A stretch of DNA of 13,354 nt from Gammaproteobacteria bacterium (GTDB lineage Bacteria; Pseudomonadota; Gammaproteobacteria; SMWH01): positions 1-13,354 of the forward strand of contig SMWH01000124.1 in the NCBI GenBank assembly GCA_004357005.1, written 5' to 3'. Under the pieces are notes generated by a model. It saw nothing but the letters and a program-made list of their open reading frames with translations. It ran no database searches and was not told the DNA's origin. The stretch's first letter is position 1, and every line of letters starts with the position of its first letter. Positions 7,602 through 13,354 of the stretch are shown here, piece by piece. The position numbers were made by a program, and so were the translations under genes.

Positions 7602-8729
7602 TCAGGCCCCTTCCACCGATTCACGCGTGGCTTCGTGACGGATTTCACCGTCCCGGGTGAGACAACTGCCGGCAATGATTTCATCATCCCAGTCAAATTT
7701 GAGTTCACCGTCTTCGATAAAGGGTGAAAGAAAATTCAGCAAATTCTTGGCGTACATCTCGCTGGCGTGTACCGGCAACATGCTGGGCACGTTAACCGGG
7801 CCGTAGATGATCACGTTGTTATGTTCGATCTGTTCGCCGGCCTTCGTCAACTCACAGTTGCCACCGCTTTCGGCCGCCAGGTCCAGGATCAGGGAACCCG
7901 GTTTCATCCCTTCGACCATGGCTTTGGTGATGATCCGCGGCGCAGGCCGGCCCGGAACCGCAGCCGTCGTGATAACTACATCGGCTTTGGCGATGTGCGC
8001 GGCCAACTCATCTTGCTGCTGCTGTTTTTCCTCGTCCGTGAGTTCCCGGGCATAACCCCCTTCGCCCACCGCCGATACCCCCAGTTCAATGAATTTGCCG
8101 CCCAGGGATTCCACCTGTTCCCGGGTTTCAGGACGCACGTCGTACGCGCTGACCATGCCGCCCAGACGCCTCGCCGTGGCGATGGCCTGCAAACCCGCGA
8201 CACCGACACCGATGACCAGCACGCTGGCAGGCCGAATCGTCCCGGCCGCAGTGGTCAACATGGGGAAGAACTTGCCGAAAACGTTGGCCGCCAGCAGCAC
8301 TGCCTTGTAACCGGCCACCGAGGCCTGGGATGACAGCACATCCACGGCCTGGGCGCGGGTAATGCGCGGCACAAGTTCCAGGGCAAAAGAAGTAACCCCG
8401 CCGTCACGCAGCGCTTTGACCCTCTCCGGGTCCGAATACGGCGCGAGGAGCCCCAGCACGATGCTGCCTTTTTTGAGCTGACGGATTTGTTCCACCGACA
8501 GCGGTTGTACACACACCAGCACATCGGCCTGGCCAAACAGTTCCCCGGCGGCACCAACGATCCGGGCGGATTCATACGCGCTGTCGGGAATCAGGCACCC
8601 CTTGCCGGCGTCCTTCTCCACCAGGACATCCACACCCAGATCGGCAAATTTCCTGGCCACATCCGGCACCAGAGCAACGCGTCGTTCGCCGGCGACGACC
8701 TCTTTCGGAACAGCGAGAGCAACAGGCAT
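7602..8729 (-). CDS. pntAA: NAD(P) transhydrogenase subunit alpha part 1 (PntAA), NAD(H)-binding
   Basis: A soluble 375-residue subunit (domain I) with two Rossmann-like lobes, related to alanine dehydrogenase. The start MPVALAVPKEVVAGERRVAL is typical of the family. The NAD(H)-binding loop is GVGVAG (174-179), followed by the acidic end of the second strand (SAYDVRPE). The RQD loop known to contact nicotinamide is present as Arg122, Gln127 and Asp130 in RITRAQAVD. It binds NADH and passes hydride to NADP+ held by PntB. It is the first gene of the unit; a promoter-like sequence is seen at 8772-8800. No good ribosome binding site precedes the ATG at 8729, but the conserved N-terminus leaves little doubt about the start. 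Confidence 0.96.
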   Translation of the reverse strand: MPVALAVPKEVVAGERRVALVPDVARKFADLGVDVLVEKDAGKGCLIPDSAYESARIVGAAGELFGQADVLVCVQPLSVEQIRQLKKGSIVLGLLAPYSDPERVKALRDGGVTSFALELVPRITRAQAVDVLSSQASVAGYKAVLLAANVFGKFFPMLTTAAGTIRPASVLVIGVGVAGLQAIATARRLGGMVSAYDVRPETREQVESLGGKFIELGVSAVGEGGYARELTDEEKQQQQDELAAHIAKADVVITTAAVPGRPAPRIITKAMVEGMKPGSLILDLAAESGGNCELTKAGEQIEHNNVIIYGPVNVPSMLPVHASEMYAKNLLNFLSPFIEDGELKFDWDDEIIAGSCLTRDGEIRHEATRESVEGA

Positions 8730-8771
8730 GGGTTTTGAGCGACGAGGTTCCAGTTGGGGGAATTCCGGCGC

Positions 8772-8800
8772 ATCCTAATGCATTCTCAAGGGTCTGTGAA
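8772..8800 (-). promoter_or_regulatory. Putative sigma-70-like promoter for the pntAA-pntAB-pntB unit
   Basis: On the minus strand TTCACA (8800-8795, five of six matches to the -35 consensus) is followed after exactly 17 nt by TAGGAT (8777-8772, four of six to the -10). This would place the transcript start near 8765 and give a leader of about 36 nt before the pntAA ATG. Found by eye only; such matches arise by chance. Confidence 0.4.
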
Positions 8801-8834
8801 CACGGGAAAGCCGAAGCCGGCGCCGGCATGGCCC

Positions 8835-8865
8835 TTGCAATCCCTCACCATTGCTGGCATATAAG
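8835..8865 (+). promoter_or_regulatory. Putative promoter for the HNH / 5'-nuclease / kinase unit
   Basis: TTGCAA (8835-8840) and TATAAG (8860-8865, five of six to the -10 consensus) are separated by 19 nt, somewhat long. The overlapping CATATA (8858-8863) would give 17-nt spacing and has an upstream TG as in extended -10 elements. A start near 8872 would give a leader of only about 23 nt. The TAA stop at 8862 in the HNH frame, within this element, also bounds the coding region. Confidence 0.4.
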
Positions 8866-8871
8866 GCTCGA

Positions 8872-8885
8872 CCCGAGAGATCGGG
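8872..8885 (+). promoter_or_regulatory. Leader hairpin with GAGA tetraloop covering the ribosome-binding-like sequence
   Basis: CCCGA (8872-8876), loop GAGA (8877-8880) and TCGGG (8881-8885) form a perfect 5-bp stem with a GNRA-type tetraloop. The 3' arm contains the GGG that starts GGGAA, the only Shine-Dalgarno-like sequence before the HNH GTG start at 8895. An alternative 4-bp stem, CTCG (8867-8870) with CGAG (8874-8877), excludes it. Pairing is seen directly; a regulatory role is inference. Confidence 0.35.
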
Positions 8886-8894
8886 AAACACGAC

Positions 8895-9530
8895 GTGTAC
8901 GAATTGAGCCAACAGGTCCTCCGGACAGATATTTCCGGAATGCCGCTCGAATGGATCGGCTATCAAGCCGCCGTTCGGCTGCTGCATCTGGGTCAGATTG
9001 CCTATGCCTGCGGCCCGCGCCTGTACCGCATTCATGGCGGCATCAACTACCGCACCGGCCGTCAGAGTGTGGCTGACATCGAAGCGATCATCGCCACCCG
9101 CGGGCAAAACCTCGCCGTGGAAAAGCGCGGCAAGGACTATACCCCGCCTCTCAACAACCAGGCGCTGTTCAAGCGTGACGCGCACCTGTGCCTTTATTGC
9201 GGCAAGCAGTTCATGGCGCGTGAGCTTTCCCGGGATCACGTCACACCACTTACCTATGGCGGCACGGAGGCCTGGAACAACGTGGTTGCGGCCTGCAAAC
9301 GCTGCAACAACCACAAGGCAGACCGCACACCCGAAGCTGCTGGAATGGAACTTCTGGCCATTCCATTTACTCCCACCCACGCGGAGTATGTCTATCTCCA
9401 GGGGAAACGAATTCTTGCCGACCAGATGGAGTTCCTGCTGGCGCATTTCCCGCGCTCGAGCCCACTCCACGAGCGGCTGGCGCGGGCCAGCGCAATCCAG
9501 GCTGAGTCGGCCGACGCCCTGCGGGCGTGA
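8895..9530 (+). CDS. HNH endonuclease family protein
   Basis: A 211-residue protein with a central HNH nuclease domain at about residues 90-150. Visible elements are a zinc-binding pair CLYC (99/102), the RDHVTPLTYGG stretch with the metal-binding Asp114-His115, Asn128-Asn129, a second pair CKRC (134/137), and the closing NNHKADRTP (His140). The N-terminal 85 residues (starting YELSQQVLRTDISGMPLEW) have no separate domain I recognise but resemble a widespread HNH family of gammaproteobacteria. HNH enzymes nick or cut DNA using one metal ion; the target is unknown. GTG at 8895 is the only sensible start, since an in-frame TAA lies at 8862 and the next Met removes conserved residues. Its stop overlaps the next gene's start (GTGA at 9527-9530), so translation is probably coupled to the 5'-nuclease. 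Confidence 0.88.
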   Translation: MYELSQQVLRTDISGMPLEWIGYQAAVRLLHLGQIAYACGPRLYRIHGGINYRTGRQSVADIEAIIATRGQNLAVEKRGKDYTPPLNNQALFKRDAHLCLYCGKQFMARELSRDHVTPLTYGGTEAWNNVVAACKRCNNHKADRTPEAAGMELLAIPFTPTHAEYVYLQGKRILADQMEFLLAHFPRSSPLHERLARASAIQAESADALRA

Positions 9531-10420
9531 GCACACGGCCGCTTTATCTGGTTGACGCCAGTCTTTACGTATTCCGGGCGTTTTTTTCCCTACCCGATAC
9601 TTTTACCGATGCAGAAGGCCGGCCAGCCAACGCTGTCTATGGTTTCGCGCGTTTCCTGTGCGCGCTTTTGCAGGAAACCCGCCCCACCCACATGGCGGTC
9701 GCTTTCGATGAATCCCTGACCACGTCCTACCGGAACGAGATCTATCCACAGTACAAGGCCAATCGCGAAAAACCGCCGATAGAGTTGAAACAACAGTTTT
9801 CCCGCTGCCGGCAAGTGGCGGAGGCGCTCGGCCTCCCCTGCTTCAGTCACAACAGCTACGAAGCGGACGATCTGATCGGCACCCTGGGTACGCAGTTTCG
9901 CGCGCACGGTTTCGATCTGGTGATCATTTCGGCGGATAAGGACCTTACTCAACTGCTGCGCGGCAGTGACATCATCTGGGATTACGCCCGGGGACAGATG
10001 GATATTCAGGGGGTCACGAAGAAGTTCGGGGTCACGCCGGCGCAAATGATCGATTACCTTTCCCTGACAGGCGATGCGGTGGACAACATCCCGGGCGTTC
10101 CCGGCATCGGACCCAAGACGGCCGCCAGCCTGTTGCAACATTTCGACACTTTGGACGAGATCTACGAGCGGCTGGATGAAATCCCGTACCTGCGCATCCG
10201 GGGTGCCAAGAGTCTGCGCGACAAGCTCAAGCGTCACCGGGACGATGCCTTGCTGGCGCGCGAATTGGTAACGATTGCCTGTGACGTTCCCCTGGATGTG
10301 AACACCGAGGACCTGCTCTGGCAGGGTCCGAACATGCCGGTCCTCGAGCCCATGTTCGACGAACTGCGTTTCGGACCGATTCTGCGCCGGCAATGCCGCG
10401 AACTCGCCAGCGGCGTATGA
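9527..10420 (+). CDS. Stand-alone 5'-3' exonuclease / flap endonuclease (Pol I N-terminal type)
   Basis: A 297-residue protein equivalent to the 5'-nuclease domain of DNA polymerase I without the polymerase. The metal-binding acids of the family are all visible: Asp10, Asp61, Glu112/Asp114/Asp115 (YEADDLIGTL), Asp137 and Asp139 (SADKDL), Asp183 and Asp186 (LTGDAVDNIPG). The helix-hairpin-helix motif PGVPGIGPKTAASLL (189-203) follows. Such enzymes remove RNA primers and 5' flaps. It resembles the Pol I domain more than E. coli Xni (ExoIX), which has lost the acids of the last motif, so I give no symbol. GTG at 9527 overlaps the HNH stop by 4 nt, and its TGA overlaps the next ATG by 4 nt. An alternative label is Xni-like exonuclease IX; activity is expected but not shown. 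Confidence 0.93.
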   Translation: MSTRPLYLVDASLYVFRAFFSLPDTFTDAEGRPANAVYGFARFLCALLQETRPTHMAVAFDESLTTSYRNEIYPQYKANREKPPIELKQQFSRCRQVAEALGLPCFSHNSYEADDLIGTLGTQFRAHGFDLVIISADKDLTQLLRGSDIIWDYARGQMDIQGVTKKFGVTPAQMIDYLSLTGDAVDNIPGVPGIGPKTAASLLQHFDTLDEIYERLDEIPYLRIRGAKSLRDKLKRHRDDALLARELVTIACDVPLDVNTEDLLWQGPNMPVLEPMFDELRFGPILRRQCRELASGV

Positions 10421-11304
10421 AGGGTTCGTTTCAGCAGCACCTGGCCGATGAAATCAGCTCGGCCACCGGGCAAGAATTCGTATGCCATGCCACATCCGCG
10501 GCCGGTGGTGGCTGTATCAACCAGGCGATGGTTATCAGCGACGGTGAAACCAGTTTTTTCGTCAAGCTCAACCGCGCGGCCCTGGCCGACATGTTCTCGG
10601 CCGAAGCAGCGGGTTTGAGAGAGATCACCGGTACCGCTTCGGTTCGAGTGCCCGCGCCGATCTGCCATGGCCATCACGCCGAATACGCGTATTTGGTGCT
10701 GGAACACGTTCCCATGCGGGGATTGGACGCGCCGTCAGCCACCGCGCTGGGCGAACAGCTTGCCCGGATGCATCGCCACACCTCCGGCCATTTTGGCTGG
10801 GACCGCGACAACACCATCGGCAGCACACCCCAGCACAACGACAACAGTGATGACTGGGTCCGCTTCTGGCGCCACCAGCGTCTTGAAGCGCTTACGGACA
10901 AACTGAAGAACCAGGCGCCCAAGCAAACGCTGGATGTCTTTTACGCGTTGACGGAAAAAGTGGATGTGTTTTTCAGGGACTACACGCCAGTGGCCAGCCT
11001 GCTTCACGGCGACCTGTGGGGAGGCAATGTTTCCTGTGACGAACACGGCGCGCCGGTGATCTTCGATCCCGCGGTGTACTACGGCGACCGGGAAACCGAT
11101 ATCGCCATGACGGAATTGTTCGGACGATTAGGCGAAAACTTCTATGCGGCCTATCATGAGCAGTGGCCGCTGGATGACGGGTACGCCCTGCGGCGCGATC
11201 TGTACAACCTCTATCACGTGCTCAACCACGCGTTGCTGTTCGGCGGTGGTTATCTGTCCCAGGCCCGGGGAATGGCGGGGCGTCTGCTCGCCGCCACCGG
11301 CTGA
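10417..11304 (+). CDS. Fructosamine kinase family protein (YniA-like)
   Basis: A 295-residue protein of the fructosamine/ketosamine-3-kinase family (aminoglycoside phosphotransferase fold). Seen are a glycine-rich nucleotide segment (AAGGGCINQ), the ATP-anchoring Lys50 in FFVKLN, the catalytic loop HGDLWGGN (197-204) and the metal-binding FDPAVYYGDRE (216-226). Family members phosphorylate ketoamines formed when sugars glycate protein amines, leading to deglycation; the bacterial substrate is uncertain. Two starts are possible: ATG at 10393 (303 residues) or 10417. I choose 10417 because it forms an ATGA overlap with the upstream stop, repeating the GTGA overlap of the previous pair, and because the extra eight residues (rich in Arg) are not typical. 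The stop is 4 nt from the stop of the convergent propeller gene. Confidence 0.92.
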   Translation: MKGSFQQHLADEISSATGQEFVCHATSAAGGGCINQAMVISDGETSFFVKLNRAALADMFSAEAAGLREITGTASVRVPAPICHGHHAEYAYLVLEHVPMRGLDAPSATALGEQLARMHRHTSGHFGWDRDNTIGSTPQHNDNSDDWVRFWRHQRLEALTDKLKNQAPKQTLDVFYALTEKVDVFFRDYTPVASLLHGDLWGGNVSCDEHGAPVIFDPAVYYGDRETDIAMTELFGRLGENFYAAYHEQWPLDDGYALRRDLYNLYHVLNHALLFGGGYLSQARGMAGRLLAATG

Positions 11305-11308
11305 TCCA

Positions 11309-12787
11309 TCAGTCTCCCGGGAGCTCTTCCGATACCTGGCCCGATGATTGACCGGCCTGTGCTTTCGCGCCGTCCCCCGTCTCGGGCGCGGCTTCGGGGA
11401 TCAACCCTTTGGGGATGCCTGCCGGTCCCATCAGTTTCGGGTCGCTCTTTAACGGCACCATGCGCTCGCCGACGGGCTTCGCGTCCGTGGTTACTGGCGT
11501 TTTGAGGATAACCAGCGCGCGGAGTCGATTCGGGTCCTTGACGCTGCCGTCGGCATCGTATAGGGGCCATTGGGAATTGGCCACATAGTAGAAATCCCCG
11601 TTGATGAAAGTGCCCAGCGTCGGGTCATCGAAATGCGTATTGCTGGATTCGAGTGGCTCGGTTCCAACGATCTCCGTAAAGGCATCATTCACCCAAAACC
11701 GCACGACACGATTCGGTCGAATCCCGTTCTGTATCGCGATCAACTGATCCGCACCGTGGAAATAGAGCCCATCGATGCCGCCCACGTTGACGTCCCGCGG
11801 CACCACCAGCCGACGAATCCGTTCTGCGTCGAGATCCGCCACAAACAGACCGAGTTGATAATCGGCCATGAACAGATGTTTTTCCTCCGGACCCAGCGCG
11901 ATCCCCTGCAGATTGACGAAGTTATCCGATTTGAAAAGACTTTCGATCTGATCCGAATCATGCGCCAGTTTGAACACCATGGGCGTCTCGCTGTCGCTCG
12001 CGTACACGTCGCCGTTCCTCGCGATCACGAGTTCGCCCAGCAGGTGTGGGTCACCATCTGGCGTAACGATGTACTTGTTTATCAGCTCTCCCGAGTCAAG
12101 GTTGAATTTGAACAGACCCGCACGCCCGATATCTGTTTTCTTTACATCCTTGACCTGTGGCGCCGCCGAACTCGCCACCCACAGGTGCCGGCGTTCGCTG
12201 TCGGTTTTGATCCCGAAAGCGCCCCACAAACCGTCCTGTCCCGACTTGATGAAGTCCTCCGCATTTCCATCCTTGTCAATGCGGATGACCTTGCCTTTGC
12301 GAACACTGCTGATGAAAAAGTTTCCCGTTTTTTCGTCATAAGCAACGCTTTCACCTAGCAGACCTTTTTCGTCTACTACGAAAGCGACTTCGCTGGCCCC
12401 AAAGGGAAGAAAATTGTTGTTCAGCGCCTGCACTACGTAGTCATACACCTGAAATCCGTGCAGACTGGTGAAATCCGGGTCTTCACTCATGTCATGGGCG
12501 AGTCCCATGACCACCATGCGCAACAGTATGTCGAATGCCTGCTGGGAGGCGTTGTTCAACGCATAGGCACCGGCGAGCTTGTACATGACCTCGCCGTTTT
12601 GTGGGCGCAGAGAATACATCTCCTCGAGCACGCGAACATAGGACGGAAAGTCCCTGTCTTCGTATGCTGTGCGCGCCTCCCGACGAAGGTTGTACACGTT
12701 GGCAGCCTGGGCCGTGGTGAAAACCACGCCCACCAATACGATGACCAACACAACGAAACAAAACATTCTGAGAGTGGTTGGACGCAT
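11309..12787 (-). CDS. Exported protein with helical-repeat N-terminus and NHL/SMP-30-like beta-propeller
   Basis: I do not recognise a named family. The first 30 residues form a signal peptide or anchor (MRPTTLRM, long Val/Leu stretch, then TTAQA with probable cleavage before ANVYN). Residues about 30-100 look like one or two TPR-type helical hairpins (ARTAYEDRDFPSYVRVLEE, then GEVMYKLAGAYALNN). Residues about 125-440 contain repeated strand-rich units such as VAYDEKTGNFFISSVRKGKV, GIALGPEEKHLFMADY and VIARNGDVYASDSE, like NHL or SMP-30/gluconolactonase propellers. A flexible Ala/Gly/Gln/Glu tail ends it. It is probably periplasmic, binding rather than clearly enzymatic. ATG at 12796 gives three more residues, but AGGGA (12797-12801) touches it directly and sits 9 nt before the ATG at 12787, which I prefer. 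Its end faces the kinase gene across 4 nt. Confidence 0.8.
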   Translation of the reverse strand: MRPTTLRMFCFVVLVIVLVGVVFTTAQAANVYNLRREARTAYEDRDFPSYVRVLEEMYSLRPQNGEVMYKLAGAYALNNASQQAFDILLRMVVMGLAHDMSEDPDFTSLHGFQVYDYVVQALNNNFLPFGASEVAFVVDEKGLLGESVAYDEKTGNFFISSVRKGKVIRIDKDGNAEDFIKSGQDGLWGAFGIKTDSERRHLWVASSAAPQVKDVKKTDIGRAGLFKFNLDSGELINKYIVTPDGDPHLLGELVIARNGDVYASDSETPMVFKLAHDSDQIESLFKSDNFVNLQGIALGPEEKHLFMADYQLGLFVADLDAERIRRLVVPRDVNVGGIDGLYFHGADQLIAIQNGIRPNRVVRFWVNDAFTEIVGTEPLESSNTHFDDPTLGTFINGDFYYVANSQWPLYDADGSVKDPNRLRALVILKTPVTTDAKPVGERMVPLKSDPKLMGPAGIPKGLIPEAAPETGDGAKAQAGQSSGQVSEELPGD

Positions 12788-12828
12788 CCGGTTCATTCCC
12801 TGTTCACTGCTCCCTGGCGCCGTACCCT

Positions 12829-12854
12829 GAATCGTGGGCGTGATTCGTGGGCAT
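12829..12854. repeat. Tandem 13-bp direct repeat, two copies, in the leader of the propeller gene
   Basis: Copy one (12829-12841, GAATCGTGGGCGT) and copy two (12842-12854, GATTCGTGGGCAT) match at 11 of 13 positions and abut exactly. They lie between the proposed start of the minus-strand transcript (near 12865) and the propeller ATG. They could bind a regulator as a dimer on one face of DNA, although 13 bp is not a full two helical turns; this is speculation. Confidence 0.45.
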
Positions 12855-12876
12855 GGCCCGCGAAGGGCGCAATAAT
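12848..12876 (+). promoter_or_regulatory. Possible divergent promoter for the Nudix gene
   Basis: TGGGCA (12848-12853, four of six) and AATAAT (12871-12876, five of six) are spaced by 17 nt. The -10 shares its AT-rich core with the minus-strand extended -10, so both could not be occupied at once. A weak match in an otherwise GC-rich gap. Confidence 0.25.
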
Positions 12877-12880
12877 AGCA
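12872..12880 (-). promoter_or_regulatory. Putative extended -10 promoter for the propeller gene
   Basis: On the minus strand TGC is followed directly by TATTAT (five of six to the -10 consensus), the form of an extended -10 element (TGnTATAAT). No good -35 stands 16-18 nt upstream, as is usual for this class. The leader would be about 78 nt to the ATG at 12787. Confidence 0.45.
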
Positions 12881-12920
12881 GACGGCTCCAAAGCCCCTAT
12901 GTGCCGCTTGTCACCAGCCC

Positions 12921-12927
12921 AGGGAGG
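12921..12927 (+). promoter_or_regulatory. Ribosome binding site of the Nudix gene
   Basis: AGGGAGG stands 4 nt before the ATG at 12932. It is one of the best Shine-Dalgarno sequences in the window, though slightly close, and it decides the start of the Nudix protein. Confidence 0.65.
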
Positions 12928-12931
12928 GCCC

Positions 12932-13354
12932 ATGACCACAACAGAAGTTCTGTATGAGGGCCAATTCCTCAGAATGTGCCGCCGTGGCCGCTGGGAGTAC
13001 GTCGAACGGACCAATGCCTCCGGCGCCGTGGTCATCGTGGCCGTGACTCCCGATGGCCGGGTGTTGCTGACTGAACAACCCCGGCCACCTGTCGACGCCC
13101 CGGTGCTTGAACTCCCCGCGGGATTGATCGGCGATCAGCCCTTTGATGAAAACTACCAGGACACCGCGATCCGGGAACTGGAAGAGGAAACCGGCTTCCG
13201 CGCGGACGAGATCACAACGCTGACCGATGGTCCCAGCACGGCGGGGCTCAGCAACGAGACCGTGATTCTGGTGCGGGCCAGCAAGCTGGAGCGCGTCGGT
13301 CCCGGTGGCGGCGATGACACGGAGGACATCCGGGTCCATGAAATACCCTGCTCC
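12932..13354 (+). CDS. Nudix hydrolase, ADP-ribose pyrophosphatase-like (3'-partial)
   Basis: The frame runs from ATG 12932 to the window edge without a stop (141 codons seen). A perfect Nudix box (G-x5-E-x7-REUxEExGU) spans residues 67-89: Gly67, Glu73, then RELEEETGF (81-89). The preceding LELPAGLIGD and the following STAGLSNETVILVRA are typical of ADP-ribose / NDP-sugar pyrophosphatases, which cut a nucleoside diphosphate linked to another group using Mg2+ held by the box glutamates. The N-terminus (TEVLYEGQFLRMCRRGRWEYVER) resembles the swapped strands of the NudF group. A later DDTEDIRVHEIP fits the acidic C-terminal part of the fold. It is divergent from the propeller gene across about 135-145 bp. 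Substrate cannot be fixed from sequence; subfamily is a moderate call, Nudix membership is secure. Confidence 0.92.
   Translation, partial: MTTTEVLYEGQFLRMCRRGRWEYVERTNASGAVVIVAVTPDGRVLLTEQPRPPVDAPVLELPAGLIGDQPFDENYQDTAIRELEEETGFRADEITTLTDGPSTAGLSNETVILVRASKLERVGPGGGDDTEDIRVHEIPCS

Noticed and set aside
10393..10416. Upstream ATG adding eight residues to the fructosamine kinase-like protein
   Set aside because: It gives a 28-nt overlap and an untypical Arg-rich start; the ATGA overlap at 10417 matches the coupling seen for the previous gene pair.
11301..11323. CTGATCCATCAG and CTCCCGGGAG palindromes at the convergent stops of the kinase and propeller genes
   Set aside because: The first has a two-base loop and arises from two facing TGA stops, the second has no loop, and neither is followed by a T tract, so a terminator cannot be supported.

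Overview
The window is a compact, high-GC stretch of bacterial chromosome. It is most likely from a gammaproteobacterium. The divergent tesA / ybbA-ybbP arrangement matches the one known from Escherichia coli, the transhydrogenase has the split three-subunit form (pntAA, pntAB, pntB) of many proteobacteria, and a YniA-type fructosamine kinase and an HNH protein of a type I associate with gammaproteobacteria are present. I cannot name a genus. Genes fill nearly all of it. The largest gaps are about 165 bp (8730-8894) and 135 bp (12797-12931), so no gene-free stretch exceeds 300 bases. I saw no tRNA, rRNA, CRISPR array, insertion sequence or convincing rho-independent terminator.

Layout. (1) 1-939 (+): 3' part of a DUF3179 protein that looks like a lipoprotein, overlapping tail-to-tail with (2) 909-1583 (-): a TesA-type periplasmic SGNH esterase/lysophospholipase with a Pro/Gln/Asp-rich tail. 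Its start codon overlaps, head-to-head, that of (3) 1582-4783 (+): ybbA-ybbP, an ABC ATPase and a large FtsX/MacB-type permease. (4) 8729-4804 (-): a probable five-gene unit, pntAA-pntAB-pntB (proton-translocating NAD(P) transhydrogenase), then a secreted SYLF/YSC84 protein and a membrane-anchored SRPBCC protein. (5) 8895-11304 (+): an HNH endonuclease, a stand-alone Pol I-type 5'-nuclease and a fructosamine kinase-like protein, joined by two 4-nt stop/start overlaps (GTGA, ATGA). (6) 12787-11309 (-): an exported protein with a helical-repeat N-terminus and a beta-propeller. (7) 12932 to the end (+): a Nudix hydrolase cut by the window edge.

How the genes work together. TesA with YbbA/YbbP suggests an envelope lipid or export role. 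The Pnt complex uses the proton gradient to make NADPH from NADH, and two envelope-directed genes follow it with operon-like spacing. The HNH / 5'-nuclease / kinase trio is the most unusual linkage: two apparent DNA nucleases translationally coupled to a kinase-fold protein. Promoter-like sequences can be proposed in both divergent intergenic regions. One leader carries a small tetraloop hairpin covering the only ribosome-binding-like sequence of the HNH gene. Most genes are familiar families, so any novelty lies mainly in this trio, in the regulatory architecture and in the transhydrogenase operon tail.
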